Origin: Nocardiopsis sp. CNT312
Lineage (GTDB): Bacteria; Actinomycetota; Actinomycetes; Streptosporangiales; Streptosporangiaceae
Length of the DNA: 56,268 nt
Direction of reading: 5' to 3'
Assembly (NCBI RefSeq): GCF_000515115.1
Contig: NZ_KI911537.1
Coordinates: forward strand, 50,095-106,362
In this document: positions 26,485-34,487 of the stretch, one piece after another
How the letters are laid out: each line of letters opens with the position of its first letter
How positions within the stretch are numbered: position 1 is the stretch's first letter
The notes under the pieces: generated by a model
What the model saw: only the letters and a program-made list of their open reading frames with translations
Databases searched by the model: none
What the model was told of the DNA's origin: nothing
Translations under genes and position numbers: made by a program

Positions 26485-27180
26485 TCAGAGCCCGGTGACG
26501 CGCAGCGCGGCGTGCGTCTTGTACCGGCGGTTGACCGCGATGAGGTTGGCGGTGAGCGCCTCGACCTGGTGGGCGTTGCGGAGCCTGCCGCCGAAGACGC
26601 CCCGGACTCCGGGGATGCGGTCGGCCAGGGCGCGCACCACGTCGGTGGCGGACCGGTCCTCACCCAGGACGAGGACGTCGAGGTCGACCTCCTCGACCTC
26701 GGGGTCGAGCAGCACCGTCGCGGACACGTGGTGGAAGGCGGCGGTGACGCGGCTCTCCGGCAGCACCTCCGCGGCCTGCTGGGCGGCGCTGCCCTCGGCG
26801 ACGGGCAGAGCGTAGGGGCCGCGCTTGTCGAACCCGAGCGGGTTGACGCAGTCCACGACGATCTTGCCCGCCAGGGGCTCGGCCAGGGAGACGAGCAGGT
26901 CGCGGTGGCCCTCCCAGGGCACCGCGATGATGACGATGTCGCCCTCGGCGGCGGCGGCCGCGTTGTCCAGGCCCCGGACGTCGATCCGCGTCCGCTCGGC
27001 GGCGACCAGGTCGGCGGCGGCCGTCTCAGCTCGCTCGGCTTTGCGGGAGCCGATCACGACCGGGTTGCCCGCCAGGGCGAACCGGCGGGCCAGCCCGCGC
27101 CCCTGGTCGCCCGTGCCCCCGAGGACGGCGATGGTGGCTCCCGCGATGTCGACGCCCTCCGGCGTGGTGGTGTCAGTCAT
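26485..27180 (-). CDS. npdG: NADPH-dependent F420 reductase
   Basis: Transfers hydride between NADP(H) and cofactor F420. The 231-residue Rossmann protein has [44 protein letters not shown] and [16 protein letters not shown], the usual F420:NADP oxidoreductase series, and [22 protein letters not shown] 27180 (MTDTTTPEG) is preferred over 27204. It converges on the F420-dependent oxidoreductase gene, with 42 bp between stops. It would supply reduced F420 to such enzymes. Confidence 0.9.
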   Translation of the reverse strand: MTDTTTPEGVDIAGATIAVLGGTGDQGRGLARRFALAGNPVVIGSRKAERAETAAADLVAAERTRIDVRGLDNAAAAAEGDIVIIAVPWEGHRDLLVSLAEPLAGKIVVDCVNPLGFDKRGPYALPVAEGSAAQQAAEVLPESRVTAAFHHVSATVLLDPEVEEVDLDVLVLGEDRSATDVVRALADRIPGVRGVFGGRLRNAHQVEALTANLIAVNRRYKTHAALRVTGL

Positions 27181-27246
27181 GCACCGAATCCTGCCAGAGC
27201 GCACCGGGCCGGGCCGACGGGCCGCCCCGGTGCGTCGGGGCGGGCC

Positions 27247-27429
27247 TCAGCGTCCCTGTTCGTCCTCGGCCTCCCAGTCCTCGTTGCGCTCGGCAGCGAT
27301 CGACAGTGCGCGCGCGGCCGTGGCCTCGTCCCCGTAGGGGCCCATCCGCTGCTTGTTCGGACAGCCCGCGCCGTGTTCGACCCGCATGTGCTTCAGGCAG
27401 TACCACCAGTCGCCGTGGACGTCGTTCAC
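27247..27429 (-). CDS. Small Cys/His protein, unknown function
   Basis: A 60-residue acidic protein with a GTG start and GAGAGG eight bases upstream. The N-terminal half reads [20 protein letters not shown], a Cys-X2-His ... Cys arrangement that could hold a metal, followed by [20 protein letters not shown], like a short helical SPOR-like or zinc-ribbon-associated tail. I recall similar short actinomycete proteins but no assigned function. It lies between npdG (66 bp) and the divergent map gene, so it may be co-transcribed with npdG. Confidence 0.7.
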   Translation of the reverse strand: MNDVHGDWWYCLKHMRVEHGAGCPNKQRMGPYGDEATAARALSIAAERNEDWEAEDEQGR

Positions 27430-27537
27430 CGTCGCCCGCCTCTCCCGTGTCCCTCAGCGGTCGTGGGAAACGTACCCGCCCCCGGGCTCCCCCACCACCG
27501 GCTCTCCTGGTGAACATGGGGGGCGCGGGAGACGAAC

Positions 27538-27543
27538 TAGAAT
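27538..27543 (+). promoter_or_regulatory. Probable -10 element of leaderless map mRNA
   Basis: TAGAAT lies eight bases before the map ATG at 27552, and there is no Shine-Dalgarno. This layout is typical of leaderless actinobacterial transcripts. Confidence 0.5.
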
Positions 27544-27551
27544 GTCTACCC

Positions 27552-28403
27552 ATGACTACTCCGCTGGTTCCTGGGCGCATCTCGCCCCAACGTTCGGTCC
27601 CCCCGCACATCGTCCGGCCGGAGTACGTCGGCCGCAAGCACCCGGTGGAGGGGGTTCTCGGGGACGTGCAGACGCCCGAGACGATCGAGCGGATGCGCGA
27701 GGCGGGGCGGATCGCCGCCCAGGCGCTCCAGGAGGTCGGCAAGCGCGTGGAGCCGGGGGTGACCACGGACGAACTGGACCGGGTCGGCCACGAGTTCCTG
27801 CTGGACCACGGTGCCTACCCGAGCACGCTCGGCTACAAGGGCTTCCCCAAGTCTCTGTGCTCGTCGCTCAACGAGGTGATCTGCCACGGCATCCCGGACG
27901 ACACCGTGGTCTCCGACGGCGACATCGTCAACATCGACATCACCGCCTACAAGGACGGCGTGCACGGTGACACCAACGCCACGTTCCTGGCCGGGGACGT
28001 GGCCGAGGAGCACCGCCTGCTGGTGGAGCGGACCCGCGAGGCGACCATGCGCGCGATCAAGGCGTGCCGCCCGGGTCGGCGGATCAACATCATCGGCCGG
28101 GTCATCGAGTCCTACGCCAAGCGCTTCGGCTACGGGGTGGTCCGCGACTTCACCGGCCACGGCGTGGGCCCCGAGTTCCACTCGGGGCTGGTGATCCCGC
28201 ACTACGACGATCCGCGCGCGGACACCGTCATGGTGCCGGGGATGACCTTCACGATCGAGCCGATGATCACGCTCGGCGGGGTCGACTACGACATGTGGGA
28301 CGACGGCTGGACGGCCGTGACGGCCGACCGCGCGTGGACCGCCCAGTTCGAGCACACGCTCGTGGTCACCGACTCCGGCTCGGAGATCCTCACCCTGCCC
28401 TGA
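27552..28403 (+). CDS. map: Methionine aminopeptidase type I
   Basis: Removes the initiator methionine from nascent proteins. The 283-residue protein has an N-terminal extension of about 40 residues with several prolines, then the pita-bread domain. Metal ligands are the two Asp in [19 protein letters not shown], His in [10 protein letters not shown], Glu in FTIEPM and Glu in QFEHT. The start ATG at 27552 ([13 protein letters not shown]) has no ribosome-binding site but an adjacent TAGAAT -10, so the mRNA is probably leaderless. The longer frame from 27306 overlaps an opposite-strand gene and is rejected. Confidence 0.95.
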   Translation: MTTPLVPGRISPQRSVPPHIVRPEYVGRKHPVEGVLGDVQTPETIERMREAGRIAAQALQEVGKRVEPGVTTDELDRVGHEFLLDHGAYPSTLGYKGFPKSLCSSLNEVICHGIPDDTVVSDGDIVNIDITAYKDGVHGDTNATFLAGDVAEEHRLLVERTREATMRAIKACRPGRRINIIGRVIESYAKRFGYGVVRDFTGHGVGPEFHSGLVIPHYDDPRADTVMVPGMTFTIEPMITLGGVDYDMWDDGWTAVTADRAWTAQFEHTLVVTDSGSEILTLP

Positions 28404-28504
28404 GCCCGTCAGCCGTACCGCCGGCCCCGGGTGCCCGCCGCGCGTCCGGGGCTTTCGCCGTGCCCTCCGCCAGACGGCCCCATCAAAGCCCACACACAAC
28501 CCAT

Positions 28505-28524
28505 TTCGTCAATCTGGTTACAAA
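28505..28524 (+). promoter_or_regulatory. Shared upstream element, copy 1
   Basis: TTCGTCAATCTGGTTACAAA, matching 29074-29093 at 17 of 20 positions, about 110 bp before the first small secreted protein gene. Role unknown; a regulator site or promoter part. Confidence 0.5.
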
Positions 28525-28633
28525 GCGCACATAATCGGACACGATTCGCGCATGCTCTTAGGCGTGCCGCCCGAACGGGCGGGAAGCCGACCGGCAGCAC
28601 CACACGCCGGCCGACACACGAGGAGAAATCCGT

Positions 28634-28921
28634 ATGAGCATGAAGACCGTCTCGCGAGTCCTGGTCACCGCCGTCGCGGCCCCGATGCTGGCCTTCGGCC
28701 TGCCCAGCGCCGCCTTCGCGGACAGCTTCTTCGAGGCCAACGCCACGTGGGCGGGCCCGAAGGGCGCCGGCTCCCAGAGCGTCTGCAGCGCCGCCACCGA
28801 CCACGGCCACCACCACGGCCTCCTCGGCTACGGCGGCGGCTACGGCAAGAAGGGCTGCGGCGACGACTTCAAGAAGCGTCCCTGGGCTCCCGGAAGCGTG
28901 ACCAACGGACTGTTCGACTAG
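28634..28921 (+). CDS. Small secreted His/Gly-rich protein, copy 1 of tandem pair
   Basis: The 95-residue precursor has a clear signal peptide (KTVSRVLVTAVAAPMLAFGL, cleavage near AFA-DS at residue 29-30). The mature part of about 66 residues has ANATWAGPKGAGSQSVCS, a His/Gly-rich centre (DHGHHHGLLGYGGGYG) and a conserved KKGCGDDFKKRPW; two Cys could form a disulfide. GAGGAG precedes the ATG. The neighbour at 29249 is a paralogue with the same plan and near-identical DNA at both ends, so the pair arose by tandem duplication. I do not recognise the family; it is not a chaplin. The His cluster might bind metal, which is speculation. Confidence 0.85.
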   Translation: MSMKTVSRVLVTAVAAPMLAFGLPSAAFADSFFEANATWAGPKGAGSQSVCSAATDHGHHHGLLGYGGGYGKKGCGDDFKKRPWAPGSVTNGLFD

Positions 28922-28955
28922 CGCGGCGGGCGCCCCGGGCGCCCGAAGCCGTGAA

Positions 28956-28992
28956 CCGAGCGCCGGGGGGTGAGCCGCCCCCCGGCGCTCGG
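28956..28992 (+). terminator. Hairpin after first small secreted protein gene
   Basis: 15-bp perfect stem CCGAGCGCCGGGGGG / CCCCCCGGCGCTCGG with a 7-nt loop, 35 bp past the stop. Confidence 0.8.
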
Positions 28993-29073
28993 GCGTTCGC
29001 ATCCCCGAGAGCACGCCACCCCCGCCCGACATAGGGCACTTCACACCCCCACACCGGACTTATCCGCACTCAC

Positions 29074-29093
29074 TTCGTCAAGTAGGTTACAAA
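29074..29093 (+). promoter_or_regulatory. Shared upstream element, copy 2
   Basis: TTCGTCAAGTAGGTTACAAA, the counterpart of 28505-28524, about 155 bp before the second small secreted protein gene. Confidence 0.5.
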
Positions 29094-29248
29094 CAGTGAA
29101 TAGACAACCACTTTCTGCGCATAACCTTCGACGTGACGCTCGAACGAGCAACACCAGACCGGATGCGGGAACCGGCTGTCGGACGGGAGCACAGGGCCCC
29201 CGTCGGGCCGGATCACGAACCGCCGGTCGCACACAGGGAGGAGTTCCC

Positions 29249-29503
29249 ATGACGATGAAGACCGTCTCGCGAGTCCTGGTCACCGCCGTCGCGGCCCCGA
29301 TGCTGGCTCTCGGCCTGCCCGCCGCCGCCTTCGCGGACAGCCTCTACAAGGCCAACGCCACCTTCGCCGGCCCGTACGGCGCCGGCTCGCAGAGCATCTG
29401 CAGTTTCGCGGGCGACAACCACGGCTTCGGCCACGGCTTCGGCCACGGCTTCAGCAAGAAGGGCTGCGGCGACGACTTCAAGAAGCGTCCCTGGATCCGC
29501 TAG
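29249..29503 (+). CDS. Small secreted His/Gly-rich protein, copy 2 of tandem pair
   Basis: The 84-residue precursor has the same signal peptide as its neighbour, cleaved near AFA-DS. The mature part has ANATFAGPYGAGSQSICS, a GFGHGFGHGF repeat and the conserved KKGCGDDFKKRPW at the C-terminus. GGGAGGAG precedes ATG 29249; the frame is open upstream, but homology with copy 1 starts here. Bases 29255-29307 are identical to 28640-28692, and 29454-29494 to 28845-28885, while the middle has diverged. The two shared blocks suggest selection on export and on the cysteine-bearing tail. Function unknown. Confidence 0.85.
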   Translation: MTMKTVSRVLVTAVAAPMLALGLPAAAFADSLYKANATFAGPYGAGSQSICSFAGDNHGFGHGFGHGFSKKGCGDDFKKRPWIR

Positions 29504-29579
29504 CCGACCGGCGTCCCGGAACCCCGAGAACCGGGACCGCCACCGGGACCGGAGCAGCCGACCGCTCCGACCCCACACA

Positions 29580-29616
29580 GCGCCCCCCGCGTCCGACACC
29601 CGGACGCGGGGGGCGC
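29580..29616 (+). terminator. Hairpin after second small secreted protein gene
   Basis: 16-bp perfect stem GCGCCCCCCGCGTCCG / CGGACGCGGGGGGCGC with an ACACC loop. Confidence 0.8.
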
Positions 29617-29741
29617 CCACGTGTGCGCGCACCGCCGCTTCGGGGGCTAGAGTCACGCTGTGCCCACCCTCACCTCCCGCGATAAGGGGAAACACCCGCT
29701 GCGCGCCCCTCCCCGGCGCTCCCGGTCGACGCAACCGCGAT

Positions 29742-29761
29742 GGTTCGACGACCGTCGAACC
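29742..29761. promoter_or_regulatory. Palindrome before LD-carboxypeptidase gene
   Basis: GGTTCGACG, AC, CGTCGAACC: perfect 9-bp arms, about 45 bp upstream of the start and about 90 bp after a possible -10. It could be an operator or an mRNA hairpin. Confidence 0.45.
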
Positions 29762-29806
29762 GTGGGAGAACACCGACGAAGGGGACGGTGACGGGTGGGG
29801 GACACG

Positions 29807-30796
29807 ATGATCGAGACGCGCACGGACCGCTCGGCCGGGGCCGGGACCGCCGCGTACGCCCGCGGCGTGCGGCCCCTGGTCCGGCCGCCGCGGCTGCGGG
29901 CGGGCGACCGGGTCCGGCTGGTCGCGCCGTGCAGCCCCGTCCCCGACCCCCGGCTGAGGGCCGCCTCCGAGGTCCTGGAGGCCTGGGGGCTGCGCGTGGA
30001 ACTGGCACCGCACGTGCGCGCACGGCACCCGCGCCTGCCCTACCTCGCGGGCGAGGACGCCACCCGGGCCGCCGACCTCCAGCAGGCCTGGTGCGACCCC
30101 GGCGTCGCGGCGGTGTTCTGCGTGCGCGGCGGCGACGGCGCGCACCGGACCCTGGAGCACCTGGACTTCGACGCGATGCGCGGTGCCCCGCCCAAGGCGC
30201 TGGTGGGGTTCAGCGACATCACCGCGCTGCACGAGGCGTTCGCGGTGGAACTGGGCGTGGCCACGGTGCACGGACCGGTGGTGGGGACCAAGTACTTCGT
30301 GGGCGACCCCGTCGCCCAGCAGGCCCTGTACACGGCCCTGTTCGCGCCCGAACACGGGACCGTGCTGACCTCGCCCGGAGCGCACGCCCTGGTGCCGGGT
30401 CGCGCCCGGGGGGTGACGTTCGGCGGGAACCTGAGCCTGCTCAACGACGGCCTGGCCGCCCCGTACAGCAGGCTCTCGGCGCGCGGGGGGCTGCTCATCC
30501 TGGAGGACGTCGGGGAGGACGTGGCGCGTCTGGACCGCATGCTCACCCACCTGCTGCGCACGGGGTGGCTGGAGGGGGTCGCCGGGATCGTCCTGGGCAC
30601 GTGGACCGACTGCCCGCCCGGCCTGGGGGTGGTCGCCGACCTCATGCGCGACCGGCTGTCACCGCTCGGCGTCCCGGTGCTGTGGGGGCTGGAGTTCGGG
30701 CACTGCGCCGCCCAGCTCACGGTCCCGCTGGGGGTGCCCGCCGTGCTCGACGCCGAGGGCGGGGTTCTGGAGCTGGCCGTACCCGGCCTGGCATGA
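29807..30796 (+). CDS. LD-carboxypeptidase (peptidase S66, LdcA/MccF-like)
   Basis: Serine peptidase family that trims the terminal D-Ala of muropeptide tetrapeptides in peptidoglycan recycling; MccF members instead inactivate microcin C. The 329-residue protein has GDRVRLVAPCSPV at the N-terminus, the nucleophile Ser in LVGFSDITALH, the Glu of LLILEDVGEDVARLDRML and the His in LEFGHC, making the Ser-Glu-His triad. No signal peptide, so it is cytoplasmic. ATG 29807 is preceded by GGGGGAC; a GTG at 29795 is an alternative. A palindrome and possible leader ORF lie upstream. Confidence 0.9.
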   Translation: MIETRTDRSAGAGTAAYARGVRPLVRPPRLRAGDRVRLVAPCSPVPDPRLRAASEVLEAWGLRVELAPHVRARHPRLPYLAGEDATRAADLQQAWCDPGVAAVFCVRGGDGAHRTLEHLDFDAMRGAPPKALVGFSDITALHEAFAVELGVATVHGPVVGTKYFVGDPVAQQALYTALFAPEHGTVLTSPGAHALVPGRARGVTFGGNLSLLNDGLAAPYSRLSARGGLLILEDVGEDVARLDRMLTHLLRTGWLEGVAGIVLGTWTDCPPGLGVVADLMRDRLSPLGVPVLWGLEFGHCAAQLTVPLGVPAVLDAEGGVLELAVPGLA

Positions 30797-30833
30797 GCCG
30801 CCCGCACCGCCCCGGGGGCGGCACCGGCCCCGC

Positions 30834-31229
30834 TCACAGCAGAGTCACCTGGCAGTACCCTTCCGCCGCCTTCGCCAGACGAGCGTCTCCTGTGAACAGC
30901 GGGCAGTCGAACATCCGGGCCGAAGCGGCATAGGCGGCGTCGTATCCCGTGACACGGCCACGCAGTTCCCACATCAGAGGAAAAAGACGCCGCACACCGA
31001 TCAACTCGATCTCCATGTGCTCCGCCAAGTCCTCCAGAATCCCGCGTGCGCGTTCCTCGGTGATCTTTCCACCCAAACAGAACCCCCGGACCGCGGAGAA
31101 GACCTCCACCGGCATATGCTCGGGGGCCGCCCAGGCGTGCTCCCCGGAGAGGAGCTCCCGGGCCCGCTCGCCCTCGGTTCCATCGAACGCCAGGGCGTTC
31201 ACAAGAGCACTCGCGTCAACGACGACCAT
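30834..31229 (-). CDS. vapC: VapC-type PIN-domain ribonuclease toxin
   Basis: The 131-residue protein is a PIN domain with the expected acidic residues: Asp in VVVDASALVNAL, Glu in PVEVFSAVRGF, Asp in VTGYDAAYAASA and Asp in PLFTGDARLAKAAEG. VapC toxins cut tRNA or rRNA when freed from antitoxin. Its ATG at 31229 overlaps the stop of the antitoxin gene by one base (TGATG), showing coupled translation. The pair is flanked by unrelated genes, as is usual for mobile toxin-antitoxin modules. Confidence 0.9.
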   Translation of the reverse strand: MVVVDASALVNALAFDGTEGERARELLSGEHAWAAPEHMPVEVFSAVRGFCLGGKITEERARGILEDLAEHMEIELIGVRRLFPLMWELRGRVTGYDAAYAASARMFDCPLFTGDARLAKAAEGYCQVTLL

Positions 31230-31501
31230 CAATCGCCGTCCGATTCCTCATAGATTCCATACCGTTCCGTACGATCCCGGCGTCCAGCACGGATGATCTC
31301 GGCGGCCGATACCGCTTCGCCCCTGACGCCGTCGCCGCGCCCCGCGTACCTCCGCAGTACCTGTGCGTTGCGTGAACGCCGGGCCTCGGTCTCGACCAGG
31401 TCGAGCAGATATGCCTGGAGCGACTGCCCCCGACCCTTGGCCAGACGGGCCAACTCGTCTCTGGTCTCTTCCCTGACACCTCTGATCTGCAAAGCAATCA
31501 T
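31229..31501 (-). CDS. vapB: VapB/FitA-like antitoxin
   Basis: The 90-residue protein begins MIALQIRGVREETRDELARL, a ribbon-helix-helix-type DNA-binding N-terminus as in FitA antitoxins, with SLQAYLLDLVETEARR following and a charged C-terminal tail (EIIRAGRRDRTERYG) of the kind that wraps the PIN toxin. It precedes vapC with a one-base overlap. No Shine-Dalgarno is visible; a 17-bp palindrome directly abuts the start codon, consistent with autoregulation by the VapBC complex. Confidence 0.87.
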   Translation of the reverse strand: MIALQIRGVREETRDELARLAKGRGQSLQAYLLDLVETEARRSRNAQVLRRYAGRGDGVRGEAVSAAEIIRAGRRDRTERYGIYEESDGD

Positions 31502-31518
31502 GCATGCATGATGCATGC
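31502..31518. promoter_or_regulatory. vapBC operator palindrome
   Basis: GCATGCAT-G-ATGCATGC, perfect 8-bp arms, immediately upstream of the vapB ATG (31501). A GATAGT -10-like hexamer lies just upstream on the minus strand. Confidence 0.7.
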
Positions 31519-31662
31519 GATCACTATCGGCGGCCAACACGCGGCCACCGACCGGGACCTCTGCGGTGGGGACCGCCACAGGCGTGTTCCCGACATGCCC
31601 GATCCAGGAGTGGTAGTACGAAGGTGGCCGCGTTTTCTCACCGGACACCGCAGGGGGACGAG

Positions 31663-33633
31663 ATGACCGAACAGGCACTGCGCGTGAACGAGAACGAACT
31701 GCGCCAACTCCTGGACGGGCGCTGGGCGGGCGTGCGCCAACGCGCCCGCGACCTCCTGCGCGGCGAGCGGTTCGCGCCGGTGTCGGGGCTGTCGGTGGAG
31801 GAGCACCGCGCCCGCGTCCTGGACCAGCTCAAGGCGCTGGCCGCCGAGGACATCTCCGGCTACGGCTTCCCCGAGTCGGTCGGCGGCAGCGACGACGTGG
31901 GCGCCTCCGTGGCCGCCTTCGAGATGCTGGTGGCCGATATGTCGCTCATGGTGAAGGTGGGCGTGCAGTGGGGGCTGTTCGGCGGGGCGATCCGCGCCCT
32001 GGGCACCGAACGCCACCACGCCGAGTACCTGCCCGGTGTGATGAGCGTCGACCTGCCCGGCTGCTTCGCGATGACCGAGACCGGTCGCGGTTCGGACGTG
32101 CAGCGCCTGCGCACCACGGCCGAGTACGACCCCGCCACCGAGGAGTTCACCGTCCACACGCCCGACGAGTCGGCGCGCAAGGACTACATCGGCAACGCCG
32201 CCCGCGACGGCCGCGTGGCGGTGGTCTTCGCCCAGTTGCGCACCGGCGGCCGCGGGCACGGCGTACACGCCCTGCTGGTGCCGATCCGCGACGCGCAGGG
32301 CGCCCCGATGCCCGGCGTGCGCATCGAGGACTGCGGGGCCAAGGCCGGGCTCAACGGCGTCGACAACGGCCGCCTGTGGTTCGACCGGGTACGGGTGCCG
32401 CGCGCCAACCTGCTCGACCGCTACGGCGCGGTGGCCGCCGACGGCACCTACTCCAGCCCCATCGACAACGAGAACCGCCGCTTCTTCACCATGCTCGGCA
32501 CACTCGTCCGGGGCCGGATCAGCGTGGCCGGGGGCGCGGGCACGGCCGCCAAGGCCGCGCTGGCGATCGCGCTGCGCTACGCCGACACCCGGCGCCAGTT
32601 CACCCGGCCCGCCGCCGACGGCGAGCCCGAACGCGAGGTCCGCGTCCTGGACTACCTCGCCCACCAGCGCAAGCTCCTGCCCGCGCTGGCCCGCAGCTAC
32701 GCCCTGCACTTCGCCCAGGAGGAGCTGGTCACCCGCCTGCACGAGCTGTCCCGCGCACCCGAGCGTGACGAACGGGCCCAGCGCGAACTGGAGTCGCGGG
32801 CCGCCGGGCTCAAGGCGGTCGCCACGTGGCACGCCACCGCCACCATCCAGACCTGCCGCGAGGCGTGCGGTGGCGCCGGATACCTTGCGGAGAACCGTAT
32901 TCCCCAGCTCAAGGCCGACTCCGACATCTTCACCACGTTCGAGGGCGACAACACGGTCCTGCTCCAGCAGCTCACCAAGGGACTGCTCACCGACTTCCAG
33001 GAGTCCTTCGGAGACCTGGACCAGTTGGAGCTGGCACGGTTCATGGCGGGCCGGGTGTTCGGGGCCGTCATCGAACGCACGGCGGCCGCGCCGCTCATCG
33101 AGAGCCTGGTCTCGGCGCGTCCGGGCCGGAGCACCGAGGAGGACCTGTACAACCGGGGCTGGCAACTGGAACTGTTGGAGGACCGCGAGCGGCACGTCGT
33201 CGAGGGTCTGGCACGCCGCCTGCGACGGGCCCGCAAGGACGGCGGCGACGCGTTCGAGGTGTTCAACCGGGCCCAGGGCCACGTGCTCGCCGCGGGCCGG
33301 GCACACATGGACCGGGTGGTATTGGAGGCGTTCGTGGCGGGCATCGACCGCTGCGGCGACACCTCCACGGCCAAGCTGCTCAACCGGGTGTGCGACCTGT
33401 ACGTACTCTCGGTCGTGGAGGAGGAGCGCGCCTGGTTCCTGGAGCACGAGCGGCTCTCCGCCACCAGGTCCAAGGCGGTCACCGCGGCGGTCGACGACCT
33501 GTGCCGGGGGCTGCGGCCCTACGCGGTCACACTGGTGAACGCCTTCGGCCTGCGCGACGAGTGGCTGGGGGCACCGATCGCCCTGGGCGCCGAGCACGCC
33601 CGCCAGGGCGACGCTCCCCCGGCAAGGGGCTGA
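31663..33633 (+). CDS. Acyl-CoA dehydrogenase/oxidase family flavoprotein
   Basis: The 656-residue FAD enzyme has the acyl-CoA oxidase (ACOX) layout rather than the 380-residue dehydrogenase one. It has an N-terminal helical domain, the beta domain with CFAMTETGRGSDVQRLRTTA, the helical C-domain with CREACGGAGYLAENRIPQL, the catalytic Glu in TTFEGDNTVLLQQ, and an additional C-terminal helical domain (about residues 470-656). It would introduce the 2,3 double bond in fatty acyl-CoA. ATG 31663 has GGGGGACGAG upstream. No beta-oxidation partner genes are adjacent, so the substrate is not inferable. Confidence 0.9.
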   Translation: MTEQALRVNENELRQLLDGRWAGVRQRARDLLRGERFAPVSGLSVEEHRARVLDQLKALAAEDISGYGFPESVGGSDDVGASVAAFEMLVADMSLMVKVGVQWGLFGGAIRALGTERHHAEYLPGVMSVDLPGCFAMTETGRGSDVQRLRTTAEYDPATEEFTVHTPDESARKDYIGNAARDGRVAVVFAQLRTGGRGHGVHALLVPIRDAQGAPMPGVRIEDCGAKAGLNGVDNGRLWFDRVRVPRANLLDRYGAVAADGTYSSPIDNENRRFFTMLGTLVRGRISVAGGAGTAAKAALAIALRYADTRRQFTRPAADGEPEREVRVLDYLAHQRKLLPALARSYALHFAQEELVTRLHELSRAPERDERAQRELESRAAGLKAVATWHATATIQTCREACGGAGYLAENRIPQLKADSDIFTTFEGDNTVLLQQLTKGLLTDFQESFGDLDQLELARFMAGRVFGAVIERTAAAPLIESLVSARPGRSTEEDLYNRGWQLELLEDRERHVVEGLARRLRRARKDGGDAFEVFNRAQGHVLAAGRAHMDRVVLEAFVAGIDRCGDTSTAKLLNRVCDLYVLSVVEEERAWFLEHERLSATRSKAVTAAVDDLCRGLRPYAVTLVNAFGLRDEWLGAPIALGAEHARQGDAPPARG

Positions 33634-33713
33634 GCGGGGAACCGGGCCGGGGGCGCGTACCCAGGCCCGGGGCCGCACCGGCCACGGCACCTCCTGCGGG
33701 CCGGAAACGCCGG

Positions 33714-34268
33714 TCAGGCTCCGGCGACCGTGTCGAGGGGGCCGCTGTCGCCGGGGGCGCTCTCACCGCGCAGGCGCGCGGGCTCCCACCACCACCAGTG
33801 CGAGTCCGGCACCCAGGCAGGCACGTCCCCGTCGGCACGGGTGTCGGCGGCGGCCTCGGCCAGCGCCTCGTCGATGCGCGGCAGCGCCTCCAGGTCGCCC
33901 GGCCGCAGGAAGACCTCCCAGTCGACGAACTCCTCGCCCAGCAGTTGCAGCATGGACCGCCGCCAGCAGGCCGGGCGGTAGCCCTCGTGGCGGCCGTGCT
34001 CGGCCGCGGTCTGGCTGCGCACCACGTACAGCCCGAGGCGGTCGGGGTTGCTGCCCGAGGCCAGGAGTCCGGCCAGCCGGCCGGCGAAGTCTCGGCCGGC
34101 CGGGGAGCGGCGTTCGGGGCGCGTGGTGGCCCGGTACAGGTCCAGCAGCGCGGCGAAGGCGTCGTCGATCAGTGCGTCGCGGTCCCGGCGCCGCTGCGCG
34201 CTCTCCTCGAAGGCTTCCAGTGCCCTCCCGGCGAGGCCGGGCAGGTCCCTGTCAGCGTCCGCCCGCAT
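33714..34268 (-). CDS. Hypothetical protein, unknown function
   Basis: A 184-residue protein with no recognised domain. The N-terminal half is helical and charged (ALEAFEESAQRRRDRDALID); the centre has YVVRSQTAAEHGRHEGYRPA and WRRSMLQLLGEEFVDWEVFL; the C-terminus has an aromatic SHWWWWEPARL. No signal peptide or membrane helix. ATG 34268 has AGGTGG seven bases upstream. The frame stays open to 35162 but the added region is unlike a protein. Monocistronic and convergent with the acyl-CoA dehydrogenase gene. Confidence 0.65.
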   Translation of the reverse strand: MRADADRDLPGLAGRALEAFEESAQRRRDRDALIDDAFAALLDLYRATTRPERRSPAGRDFAGRLAGLLASGSNPDRLGLYVVRSQTAAEHGRHEGYRPACWRRSMLQLLGEEFVDWEVFLRPGDLEALPRIDEALAEAAADTRADGDVPAWVPDSHWWWWEPARLRGESAPGDSGPLDTVAGA

Positions 34269-34473
34269 GGTCGCACCACCTGTCCCATCGACTCTCCGAC
34301 CGATATCCGTGCCGGGTCGGGCCCGGCCCCTTCGATGATAGACACCGGCCCGGCGGCACAGGAATCGGACCGGTTCGGGGCCCCGGCGGCCGAACCGGTG
34401 CCCCTCTGACGGAAATGGCCGGAAGCGGCCACGGAGAGCGTGACCGGGGTCTCTGGTAACAGAGGGTTCCCGC

Positions 34474-34479
34474 GATAGT
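34474..34479 (+). promoter_or_regulatory. Possible -10 of leaderless gene at 34488
   Basis: GATAGT lies eight bases before the GTG start at 34488 and no ribosome-binding site is present, suggesting a leaderless transcript. Confidence 0.4.
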
Positions 34480-34487
34480 TTGGCGCG

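Larger units (their letters stand above)
28922..29248. other. Intergenic region between the two small secreted protein genes
   Basis: No gene supported. It contains a terminator (28956-28992), the shared element at 29074-29093 and a long leader to 29249. The plus-strand frame opening at 28970 is low-complexity until the real start. Confidence 0.6.
29504..29806. other. Intergenic region before LD-carboxypeptidase gene
   Basis: Contains a terminator (29580-29616), a -10-like TAGAGT (29648-29653) followed by a possible leaderless 43-codon Arg-rich frame (29660-29791), and a palindrome at 29742-29761. Confidence 0.55.
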
